Assembly (NCBI GenBank): GCA_902782235.1
Contig: CACZML010000008.1
Location: 1-35,348 of the forward strand
Length of the DNA: 35,348 bases
Reading direction: 5' to 3'
Source: Oscillospiraceae bacterium
GTDB lineage: Bacteria > Bacillota > Clostridia > Saccharofermentanales > Saccharofermentanaceae
Below the pieces are notes generated by a model. The model was not told the origin of the DNA. It saw nothing but the letters and a program-made list of their open reading frames with translations, and ran no database searches. Of the stretch, positions 1 through 8,000 are shown in pieces. Position numbers and translations under genes: made by a program. Each line of letters begins with the position of its first letter. Position 1 is the stretch's first letter.

Positions 1-507
1 GTGGTGTCTTACTGTCTCCGGCTTAAGCGTTGCCATATCGTCATTGAGCTCGCCTGCGTGTGATTCGCAGAAGCCCCAGAATGCGTATGTTCTGCCGTCA
101 TCATCGACAAGGATGCCGGGATCGAATCCGAGCTCTGTCTTGACGGGATTTTCGAATGGTCCCCAGGGGCACTTGGAAGTAACGAGCATGATCGAAGAAC
201 CGCGGTTCTCTGCTGCATACATATAGAAAGTGTCGCCCTTCTGGACTACGTCAGGTGCATAGAGATCGCCGCCGTCAGATGCCGTGTAGCAGACGCCGTG
301 GCATGTCCAGTTTGTGGGGTCGTCAACGGGTGCAGACCATACGACATAATCAGGACCGCAGTAGTCGGTCTTCTTGGTGTCGTGCGAACCGTAAAGATAG
401 ATGCGTGTCTCACCATTATATGTGAATACTCTTGGCTCTCCGTCCGGAACGTGTTCCCATAAAGGCATATAAGGATTAGCGCCGGTTACGATCTTTTTTG
501 CTTCCAT
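1..507 (-). CDS. Glycoside hydrolase family 43-type protein (5' part only)
   Basis: The reading frame is open from an ATG at 507 to the window edge, giving 169 residues of the N-terminus. GTGAGG lies about 8 nt upstream of the ATG. The protein opens with GANPYMPLWEHVPDGEPRVF, then has IYLYGSHD, DYVVWSAPVDD, LYAPDV and GFDPGILVDDDGRTY. This is the blade pattern of GH43 five-bladed beta-propeller arabinofuranosidases and xylosidases, where acidic residues at the blade starts form the active site. There is no signal peptide, so it is probably a cytoplasmic enzyme that trims imported oligosaccharides. It lies 23 bp behind the small membrane protein gene on the same strand and is probably cotranscribed with it. 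Substrate cannot be told from this fragment. The C-terminal half is missing because the window ends, not because the gene is broken. Confidence 0.85.
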   Translation of the reverse strand, partial: MEAKKIVTGANPYMPLWEHVPDGEPRVFTYNGETRIYLYGSHDTKKTDYCGPDYVVWSAPVDDPTNWTCHGVCYTASDGGDLYAPDVVQKGDTFYMYAAENRGSSIMLVTSKCPWGPFENPVKTELGFDPGILVDDDGRTYAFWGFCESHAGELNDDMATLKPETVRHH

Positions 508-530
508 TTCCGTTACCTCACTTTAAATAT

Positions 531-842
531 TTATGAAAGAATTGCTTCCGAAACATACATCATCAGGATGCTCGCGACCTGAACAAGGAAGAGGATCAGC
601 GCGACTCTTGCATGTGTCTTCTTCTCATTTACGATGGTTGCTATGAACTCTCTGACAAAAGCGTTGACCCAGAAATAAACCTTCGTCTTGCTGCCTATTC
701 CTTCGGCCTTAAGACCGTTTTGCTCAGCGAGCATTCCGGTCCTGAAGACGTGGTAATTCGTTGTTGCAAACGCTGCTTTATATTCAGCAGATCCGGAGTG
801 CTCCTCCATCTTATTCTTTGCGAACTTGATGACCATGGTCAT
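531..842 (-). CDS. Small membrane protein of unknown function
   Basis: A 103-residue protein whose ATG at 842 follows AGGGA with 7 nt spacing. The N-terminal two thirds are polar (MTMVIKFAKNKMEEHSGSAEYKAAF). The C-terminus has one clear hydrophobic stretch (VALILFLVQVASILMMYVSEAIL), so it is probably a single-pass, tail-anchored membrane protein. I recognise no family. It is the first gene of a two-gene minus-strand unit with the GH43 gene, and it diverges from feoB across the 135-bp region that carries the GTTAGC palindromes. A link to iron regulation is possible but not shown. Confidence 0.65.
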   Translation of the reverse strand: MTMVIKFAKNKMEEHSGSAEYKAAFATTNYHVFRTGMLAEQNGLKAEGIGSKTKVYFWVNAFVREFIATIVNEKKTHARVALILFLVQVASILMMYVSEAILS

Positions 843-891
843 TAGTATATCCCTAAATAATTTAATTAGATAGGAGACAAACTATAGTATA

Positions 892-920
892 TTGACAAGT
901 TAGCAACTGCTAACTATAAT
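892..920 (+). promoter_or_regulatory. Sigma-A-type promoter of the feoB operon
   Basis: TTGACA at 892-897 and TATAAT at 915-920 are both perfect consensus hexamers separated by exactly 17 bp. A 16-bp palindrome (899-914) fills the spacer. Transcription should start near 927, giving a leader of about 50 nt that contains a second palindrome. A consensus promoter with an operator in the spacer suggests strong expression that is held down by a repressor. Confidence 0.85.
899..914. promoter_or_regulatory. Operator 1, palindrome in the feoB promoter spacer
   Basis: GTTAGCAACTGCTAAC is a perfect inverted repeat: 7-bp arms GTTAGCA/TGCTAAC around AC. It sits between the -35 and -10 hexamers, where a bound protein would block RNA polymerase. 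The same arms recur at 932-947. The TTAGC/GCTAA arms recall the TTAGG-type palindromes of DtxR/IdeR-family iron-dependent repressors. That assignment is inferred from the arms and from the regulated gene. Confidence 0.75.
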
Positions 921-931
921 GCTGGTGACCT

Positions 932-947
932 GTTAGCGATTGCTAAC
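932..947. promoter_or_regulatory. Operator 2, palindrome downstream of the feoB -10
   Basis: GTTAGCGATTGCTAAC repeats the arms of operator 1 (GTTAGC/GCTAAC). Its centre is 33 bp further on, close to three helical turns, so two dimers could sit on the same face of the DNA. It overlaps the expected start of the transcribed region. Confidence 0.7.
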
Positions 948-977
948 TGAACATGTGCGCGAAAAGAGGAAATTCAC

Positions 978-3371
978 GTGAGCGAAGCTAAGGAAACAGG
1001 CATGAATTTGGGCCAGCTCAAGGCAGGGGAGAGCTGCATAGTAAGCACCGTCGGCGGCGAGGGCGCTCTGCGCCAGCATTTTCTCGACATGGGCATTATC
1101 CCGGGTGCCGAGATAACTATCGTAAAGTTCGCTCCTATGGGCGATCCCGTTGAAGTCAGTATCCACGGCTATGAACTCACCTTAAGACTTGATGACGCAC
1201 ATAAGATCGCCGTTTCCAAGCTCGATAAGAAGACCGCTGAGGAAATTGCAGAGTCAGATGAGTCAGATTCCAAAAAGCGCAAATCAAAGGTCGCGCACCC
1301 TAATCTCGGTGAGCCAGGTGTCCACCACGACAAGAAGACCGAGAATCCTTTGCCGGATGACCACGTCTTATCTTTCGCGCTCGTCGGAAACCAGAACAGC
1401 GGAAAGACCACGTTATTCAACCGTCTGACGGGTTCCAACCAGCACGTCGGAAACTTCCCGGGCGTTACTGTGGACCGCAAGGACGGTGCCATAATCGGAC
1501 ACCCTAATACAGTAATTACGGACCTTCCGGGTATTTATTCGATGTCTCCTTATTCCAAGGAGGAGATCGTTTCCCGTGACTTCGTCCTCGACAACAAGCC
1601 CGATGCCATTATCAATATCGTCGACTCCACAAACATAGAGCGCAATCTATATCTCACGATGCAGCTTCTTGAGACCGGACGCCCTGTCGTCGTCGCCCTT
1701 AACATGATGGACGAACTTACCGGAAACGGCGGTTCTGTCGATATCAACTTGATGGAGCACATCCTGGGCGTTCCTGTCGTTCCGATCTCTGCAGCAAAGA
1801 ACCAGGGTATCGGCGAGCTTATAACCCACGCACTTCATATCGCGAAATATTGCGAAAAGCCTCTCGAGCAGGACTTCTGCCCCGACGGAAGCCCCGTCCA
1901 CGCTTCGATCCACGCAGTCGAGCATATTGTTGACGACAATGCCGAGAGATGCGGTCTGCCGTTAAGATTTGCAGCGTGCAAAGCTCTTGAAGGCGACCCC
2001 CTGATCCTCGAGAAATTAAAGCTCGACGACAACGAGAAAGATCTTCTTGAACACATCAGAGTAAAGCTTGAGCAGCAGTCAGGCCTTGATCCTTCCGCAG
2101 CAGTCGCAGACATGAGATTTTCCTATATCATGTCGCTTTGCAAGCAGGCGGTAATTAAGCCGAAGGAATCCAAAGAACGTGCAAGATCCGAGAGGATCGA
2201 CCGCATCCTGACAGGCAGATTTACAGCAATTCCGATCTTCATTCTCATAATGGGACTGGTATTCTTCCTTACGTTTAACGTAATCGGCGCAGGCCTCCAG
2301 TGGCTTCTGGAGCAGGGCATTGATATCCTGACAAACCTCACCGAGAAAGCACTCACAAAAGCGGGCGTAAATGATGTAATCCACAGCCTGATAATAGATG
2401 GTATTTTCGAGGGCGTCGGAAGCGTATTGAGCTTCCTGCCGATCGTCGTCGTAATGTTCTTCTTCCTCTCGCTTCTTGAGGACAGCGGATACATCGCGCG
2501 AATCGCATTCTTCATGGACAAACTTCTCCGTAAGATAGGCCTTTCCGGCCGTTCGATCGTGCCGCTCCTTATCGGCTTCGGATGCACGGTTCCGGCAGTC
2601 ATGTCGACAAGAACACTGCCTTCCGACAGAGACCGTAAAATGACGGTCATCTTAACGCCTTTCATGAGCTGCACCGCAAAGCTCCCGATCTACGCATTCT
2701 TCGTAAGTTCGTTCTTCCCCGGCAAGGGCGGTCTCATAATGACAGGACTTTACTTGCTCAGCATCGTGATCGGAATCCTCATTGCATTCTTCTACAAGAA
2801 AGTCCTCTTCAAGGGCGAAGCAGCGCCCTTTGTAATGGAGCTTCCTAACTACAGGCTTCCTTCACTCAGGAGCACGATCCAGCTTATGTGGGAAAAGGCA
2901 AAAGACTTCCTCCAGAAGGCCTTCTCCGTAATCCTCATCGCAACGGTTGTCGTCTGGTTCCTCCAGAGCTTCGACACCAGATTCAATCTCGTAACTGATT
3001 CGCATCAGAGCATAATGGCCCTGATCGCAGGAATTATCGCGCCCATAATGCAGCCTCTTGGCCTTGGCGACTGGCGTATCGTAACTTCACTTATCAGCGG
3101 CTTCATGGCCAAGGAAAGCGTCGTATCAGTGCTTGAAGTCCTCTTCGGTGCTGAAGGCGGAATCACAGCAGTCTTAGGCGTCCTCGAAGCAGGCACGCTC
3201 CTTATATTCAGCCTTCTTTACACGCCCTGCGTCGCAGCGATCGCATCGATCAAGCGTGAACTCGGCTGGAAATGGGCTGCTGCTGTTGTCATCTGGCAGT
3301 GCATCCTCGCCTGGATCGTCTGCTTCCTGTTCAGGATCATCATTCTCTTGTGCACGGGAGGCCTTTTATGA
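978..3371 (+). CDS. feoB: FeoA-FeoB fusion, ferrous iron transporter
   Basis: A 797-residue Fe(II) transporter of the cytoplasmic membrane. Residues about 9-80 are a FeoA-type SH3-like domain (NLGQLKAGE, LDMGIIPG). A charged linker follows (about 82-125), then the G domain with P-loop GNQNSGKT at 137-144, DLPG at 182-185 and NMMD at 242-245. The rest is the multi-span core with two Gate-like halves (PLLIGFGCTVPAVMSTRT and MAKESVVSVLEVLFG). The start is the GTG at 978, because AGAGGA at 965-970 sits 7 nt upstream. The later ATG (codon 9) has no such site. FeoA is a separate protein in many bacteria and is fused here. The ATGA overlap with the next gene indicates translational coupling. Regulation is probably iron-dependent through the two GTTAGC palindromes. 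Confidence 0.96.
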   Translation: MSEAKETGMNLGQLKAGESCIVSTVGGEGALRQHFLDMGIIPGAEITIVKFAPMGDPVEVSIHGYELTLRLDDAHKIAVSKLDKKTAEEIAESDESDSKKRKSKVAHPNLGEPGVHHDKKTENPLPDDHVLSFALVGNQNSGKTTLFNRLTGSNQHVGNFPGVTVDRKDGAIIGHPNTVITDLPGIYSMSPYSKEEIVSRDFVLDNKPDAIINIVDSTNIERNLYLTMQLLETGRPVVVALNMMDELTGNGGSVDINLMEHILGVPVVPISAAKNQGIGELITHALHIAKYCEKPLEQDFCPDGSPVHASIHAVEHIVDDNAERCGLPLRFAACKALEGDPLILEKLKLDDNEKDLLEHIRVKLEQQSGLDPSAAVADMRFSYIMSLCKQAVIKPKESKERARSERIDRILTGRFTAIPIFILIMGLVFFLTFNVIGAGLQWLLEQGIDILTNLTEKALTKAGVNDVIHSLIIDGIFEGVGSVLSFLPIVVVMFFFLSLLEDSGYIARIAFFMDKLLRKIGLSGRSIVPLLIGFGCTVPAVMSTRTLPSDRDRKMTVILTPFMSCTAKLPIYAFFVSSFFPGKGGLIMTGLYLLSIVIGILIAFFYKKVLFKGEAAPFVMELPNYRLPSLRSTIQLMWEKAKDFLQKAFSVILIATVVVWFLQSFDTRFNLVTDSHQSIMALIAGIIAPIMQPLGLGDWRIVTSLISGFMAKESVVSVLEVLFGAEGGITAVLGVLEAGTLLIFSLLYTPCVAAIASIKRELGWKWAAAVVIWQCILAWIVCFLFRIIILLCTGGLL

Positions 3372-3532
3372 TCACCTTCGCAGCACTCACATGGAGACCT
3401 GTTGATATCATTCTTGTCGCAGTAATTGCGGCTGTTATCGCCGGTGCCATTATCCTTGCTGTCCGCCGCAAAAAGAAGGGTTCATCCTGCTGCGGCGACT
3501 GCGCCAAGTGCAGGAGCAGGTGCCCGTCGTAA
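3368..3532 (+). CDS. FeoB-associated Cys-rich membrane protein
   Basis: A 54-residue protein whose ATG at 3368 overlaps the feoB stop codon (ATGA). It has one transmembrane helix (VDIILVAVIAAVIAGAIILAV), a basic stop-transfer patch (RRKKKG) and a Cys-rich C-terminus SSCCGDCAKCRSRCPS with five cysteines. This layout is typical of the FeoB-associated Cys-rich family encoded directly behind feoB in Clostridia. By the positive-inside rule the cysteine tail is cytoplasmic, where it could bind iron or support the transporter. That role is inferred. A longer frame reading upstream into feoB is not needed, since the family begins at this methionine. Confidence 0.88.
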   Translation: MITFAALTWRPVDIILVAVIAAVIAGAIILAVRRKKKGSSCCGDCAKCRSRCPS

Positions 3533-3851
3533 GTAACTTTTCGAGACAGGACCATGTTGGATCACGCTGATTCTTAACACACAAGTAACATGGTGTTTCA
3601 AAATATATAAAGATAACGCTTCTGTCTTTCTGTATAATGAATTATGAGAAGGTCAAGAAGGATTGACAGAGCAAATACCATTTTGAGCATGATGATTTAG
3701 TTCATCATGTGTTCTTAATTTTTCAACGGACAAAGAATATTACCCGGAAACTGAGGCATAGCAAAAGACTAATTAAGTAACCAACGAGAAATTACCATAA
3801 CAGATAGATTCAAAGACAGCGAACTCCAATAGGACAAGGGAGGAACGGCAT
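3533..3851. other. 319-bp gap with two inverted repeats
   Basis: No gene is seen here. Two perfect dyads stand out: ACCATGTT (3551-3558) with AACATGGT (3587-3594) around 28 nt, and CATGATGA (3688-3695) with TCATCATG (3702-3709) around TTTAGT. Neither is followed by a clean T-run, so neither is a convincing terminator. A possible -10 TATAAT lies at 3633-3638, which would place the second dyad in a leader of about 200 nt for the zinc-ribbon gene. Confidence 0.5.
3633..3638 (+). promoter_or_regulatory. Possible -10 element for the zinc-ribbon/large protein operon
   Basis: A perfect TATAAT lies about 210 bp upstream of the start at 3852. No good -35 is found 16-18 bp upstream (the best is an AAGATA-like hexamer), so an activator or a different start site is possible. 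Confidence 0.35.
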
Positions 3852-5048
3852 ATGGCAAAATTCTGTCGGTATTGTGGAAATCCAATCAATGATAATGCAA
3901 GGTTCTGCAAATCCTGCGGTAATTCTCTTGCGAAGCCTCCCGTATTCTGTGGTTATTGCGGTAAGCCTGTCAGCGGAACTGCAAAGTTCTGTAATTCCTG
4001 TGGCAGATCTCTTGCACAGCCTCCAGTTCAGCCCCAAAAACAACCCGAGATACAAAAGACTGTACAACCTCCGGTTCAGACACCGATAGTACAAACTGCT
4101 CAGCCTCAGAAACAACCGGCAGCACAACAGCCTGTACAGCCTCAGGTGCAGGCGAAGGTTCAGCAAACTGTCAACAATCCGGTGGTTAAAAATGCAGTCC
4201 AGCTCTCCGGTGTTATAGATGCACCTGCCGGCAAAGGCCTGTTCTCTTACGATATGGACAGCATAAACCGGGTAATGAGCTTTTTCCCGAGAGTGATCTC
4301 CGGCTTTAAGAACGTCGGTAAAAACCCGCTTTCATTGATATCGTTGATCTTAATTCCGCTTATATGGATAGTCCTTTTGATCCTCAGGCGCAGCGGAAAT
4401 GATGACAATATAGTTGTTAAGATCCTTTCCTGGCTGACCTATGGTGGAGACACGGGAAACAGATCTCTTGCAGGCGTGTTAGGTTCGTCTTTTGGAAAGG
4501 GAACCGTTGCACTTGCCTATTCCTCACTTTTTACAGGCGGTTTTGGAAGATTGAAGTCAGGAGTTAAGACTTTGTTCTCCAAACCGGCAGGCCAGTCAGC
4601 CGTTTCCGGAAAGGGCCTGTCAGTAGCTTGGCTCCTTACGGGAGCCGGAGCAGGACTGATATTAAACCGTTTTATCGCCGGTGTTCCGTCCTGGTCAGGA
4701 GTCATGGTTGTTATTTCAGCTGCATTTGTGTCACTGCAGGCTTGTGGTAACAGCGGCGGATATCTGTATTCCGTAGCAAGATCTTTTACTTCAAGAGCGG
4801 TTACATCAGGCGGCGGAAAAACTGAAGATAAAAACTCGATAAGAATGTTCCTGATGGGCCTTATTGCAGGCTTTGTCTGTATGATCCCTTATTCAGCGGG
4901 AAATTCGCTTATTTCATTAATTACTCAAGGCGTGGGTGAAGGTGTTTTATCAGCCATTCCTTTAGTAGCAGGATTTGTTTTATTGATAGTTGGCATGATC
5001 ATGGTTATTGCCGGAAAAAAGAAAGCCGTTAAGCAGGCAGGACAGTGA
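3852..5048 (+). CDS. Double zinc-ribbon multi-span membrane protein
   Basis: A 398-residue protein with GGGAGGA a few bases upstream of its ATG. The N-terminus holds two tandem zinc ribbons of the zinc_ribbon_2 type with CxxC pairs at C5/C8, C19/C22, C33/C36 and C47/C50. A Gln/Pro-rich low-complexity linker spans about residues 54-110. The rest has several hydrophobic segments, for example LISLILIPLIWIVLLIL, VAWLLTGAGAGLILNRFIAG, MFLMGLIAGFVCMIPYSAG and IPLVAGFVLLIVGMIMVIAG before a basic tail. It is probably a cytoplasmic-membrane protein with cytosolic zinc ribbons. Exact function is unknown. The next gene starts 26 nt after its stop, so the two are probably one operon. A role in anchoring, exporting or sensing the large protein is only inferred. 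Confidence 0.85.
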   Translation: MAKFCRYCGNPINDNARFCKSCGNSLAKPPVFCGYCGKPVSGTAKFCNSCGRSLAQPPVQPQKQPEIQKTVQPPVQTPIVQTAQPQKQPAAQQPVQPQVQAKVQQTVNNPVVKNAVQLSGVIDAPAGKGLFSYDMDSINRVMSFFPRVISGFKNVGKNPLSLISLILIPLIWIVLLILRRSGNDDNIVVKILSWLTYGGDTGNRSLAGVLGSSFGKGTVALAYSSLFTGGFGRLKSGVKTLFSKPAGQSAVSGKGLSVAWLLTGAGAGLILNRFIAGVPSWSGVMVVISAAFVSLQACGNSGGYLYSVARSFTSRAVTSGGGKTEDKNSIRMFLMGLIAGFVCMIPYSAGNSLISLITQGVGEGVLSAIPLVAGFVLLIVGMIMVIAGKKKAVKQAGQ

Positions 5049-5074
5049 TTTTCGGGTGCAGGGAGAAGATGATT

Positions 5075-8000
5075 ATGAATTGTTCAGGTAAGAAAAACAG
5101 AACCCTCCGTAAACTCATGGCAGCAATGATCATTGCAGTCATTATAAGCATGCTGTTCAGTGTGATCTTTGAATCCCGCAAAGTTAATGCGGATGGGCAT
5201 AGCGGTTATTGGAAATATAAAGGTACTGAAGTCGTTGGACCGAGCAAGAATTTTGAAAATTCAACAATGTCGGGCGGCAACGGTCATTATGCCTGCACTG
5301 CATCCTGTCTGGATGATGCTTATCTGGATAATCATAAAGGTTCATGCAAGGGTGAATATGTATCCATAAAAATAGATGTAGATGAACCGCCAATGACTAC
5401 GCTCAAACCCGGGCAGGAGGTAAGGATGACGGTTAATGCATCCTTCTCGGCTTCTAATCCTCATGATTATGTGCTTTTTTATTCATGTAGGATATATTGC
5501 AACATGGGTAAAAATGAGTACCATAACACGGAGATTAGGTTTAAAACAGCTGATGATAAAACTTCCCTCGGCTTAGACAGAACTTCGGAACCAAATGACT
5601 ATTATGGTTACGGAGGACATTTTTTCGTTATTGATGGAGATCAAACTTTTAGAGCAACGATTCCAGATGGAAATGTCGGGGAAACATTATGGATACGTCA
5701 CACTTTTTCATATGGAAGAGGCGAAGACTGTATTGACACTTATTACTATTATGATTGGGTAGATACAACGCCTTCTGCCACTCCTGCATATGTAGTGGGA
5801 AACGATCAAAAAGAAACAGACCCAACGGAGGATGATGACAAGAAGGTAGATATCGTTGTTGATTCCGATGCCGAAGAGGATCCCGGTGATCAGGACGGAG
5901 GTTTTATTCCTGCAGGGATCGTAGAGGGCTGGAAAGTCGCAAAGGATATAGCAGGTGCTGCAGGAGGAATTGCGGCTGCTACCGCGTTGATTGCGCTGGG
6001 ACTTTCAGCGAAGAGTACCAAATATCGTATGGTCATATATAAAGATTTCGGAGACACGATACACCGTGGTGAAGAGGTTTTTGTTTATGCATGCATAATG
6101 GAACGCGACGAGAAAGGAAATGAAAAAGTAAATTATGATCTCACGCGGCAGATAAACATCTTCTCCCATGACGGAACTTTTGATGTTTATGAACAAGGGC
6201 CACTTGCAGGTGATTATAAGGCTGCCCGTGTGTCGATCAGTGGTGATGTCACTAACCGCGAAGAAGGCATTGTCAGCTTCAGGTTCACAGGAAAAGGCGG
6301 CACATACACCAACCGGATGAAGTTTAAGATCGAAGAGCCGATGATCATATTCTATCAGGATAATCTTGCACTTCCTTCCTGCTACGAAAAGCATGAACCC
6401 CTTCCGTTTACGTTAAAGGGTTTTAATCTCGATAAAGTAAAGATAAAAGTTGAAACGTCCTATGGATCGAGTTACGAAGCGGAACTTGCACCTAGTGAAA
6501 ATGTGCCTGGCACTTATTTTGCTGTGCTGACTGACGTTGACAAATCCAGACAAGAGGCGGGAACTGTATCTACATCTTATCTTATTGTTACAGCAGATGA
6601 TGGAAAATCTACACGTACGGAGAGTATTAAACTATTGCGTGTTAATGATGGCTTAAATGTGGCTCTGCCCGCATTGAATTGCTATCGTGCAAATTTGCCG
6701 TCTGCTGCCGGCAAGAGAGTTGATCAACTTACCAAAGAAGATTTTGTGATTGCCACATCGACTGCAAAAGTTATCCTTATTCTTTATAACGAAGAAACAC
6801 ATACTATAGATCAGCTGCCTGTATTGCCTGAATTTGAGCTTGTTCCTGTTGATACGGATCCTGTAGTAAAGCAGAGAGTGGATGAACTGGGCATTGAAGC
6901 CAAGCTTACAAAGGTCGAGAAGGGATATGCGGAAGTGACATTCTTCTGCACCAAGACCTATCTTGAACCGCCTTGCCGTTTCCGTATAAAACTCAAAGCA
7001 AGATGCACATATGAAGGAAAGGTCTATACCTGTGAGAAGGAAGTCCTTATGAGAAGCCAGCCTGTAAGGATCTTCAAGACAAGTGAGGAGGAAGCTGCTG
7101 GAGCAGCAACCGATAAAGAAGTTCAGCGTAAGCTCCTCATGATGTTAAAGATTATTTCAGATCACAACTGGGAAAGTGAACTTTCCGGACCTGTCATGAT
7201 CGCACGTCTTCTCTTAGATTATTACGAATGGACTTATGGCTATGATGCTTTGCTGACTTATGAGGTTTTGGATAGTTTCTACAACTTCCTTGATGAAAAG
7301 AACAGGATTTATTATTTCGAACAGGCGCAGGCACACCGAGAGGCTGATATTGAGAGGGATGATTTCTTCCACGATCTTGAATATCGAACCAGATTCCTTG
7401 ACAGTTGGTATGGTATTGCTGCAAGGATTGGTCTTGCATTAGGAACGGGAGGTTGGTCGGAAGGCGCATTCCTTGCTCTGGATGTAAACAGAGCTGTCAT
7501 CCGTTACAATGATGCAACACCCAAAGAGAACAGGACTACGTGGGAGCAGGTAAAGGCAGGCTCCATTCCCGTGCTGATATGGGCGGCTTTTGCTGGCGGA
7601 GGTAAATTAGCAGCAAAGGTTGCACCGAAGTTGGGAGCATGGGCATCAAAACAGGTAGCAGGCTCTAAATTCATGCCGCAGAAAGTAAAGAATATGGCTG
7701 AAAAAGTCGGCAAATACTTTTCTGAGACGGCGGAGAATGTTAAAAATTGCGAACCTCAGAAATTGGCACAGCGTGCAGCTAATGCAGAGCGAGCTATGAA
7801 TGCGGCTTCTGCTCAAGGCGAGGCCGAGGCAAGTGCGATGCTTAAAAGCATGTCTGGTGATCTGAACGCACTTGAAAAACTTATGGTTGCAGCACAAAAG
7901 GCTGGTGACAAGGAGGGTGCTGCACTTCTTAAAGAATTAAAGATTGCCGTTGATACATACAGGCTCTCGGGAAAAGCAGCCATAACTGAAGCAACCCTTA

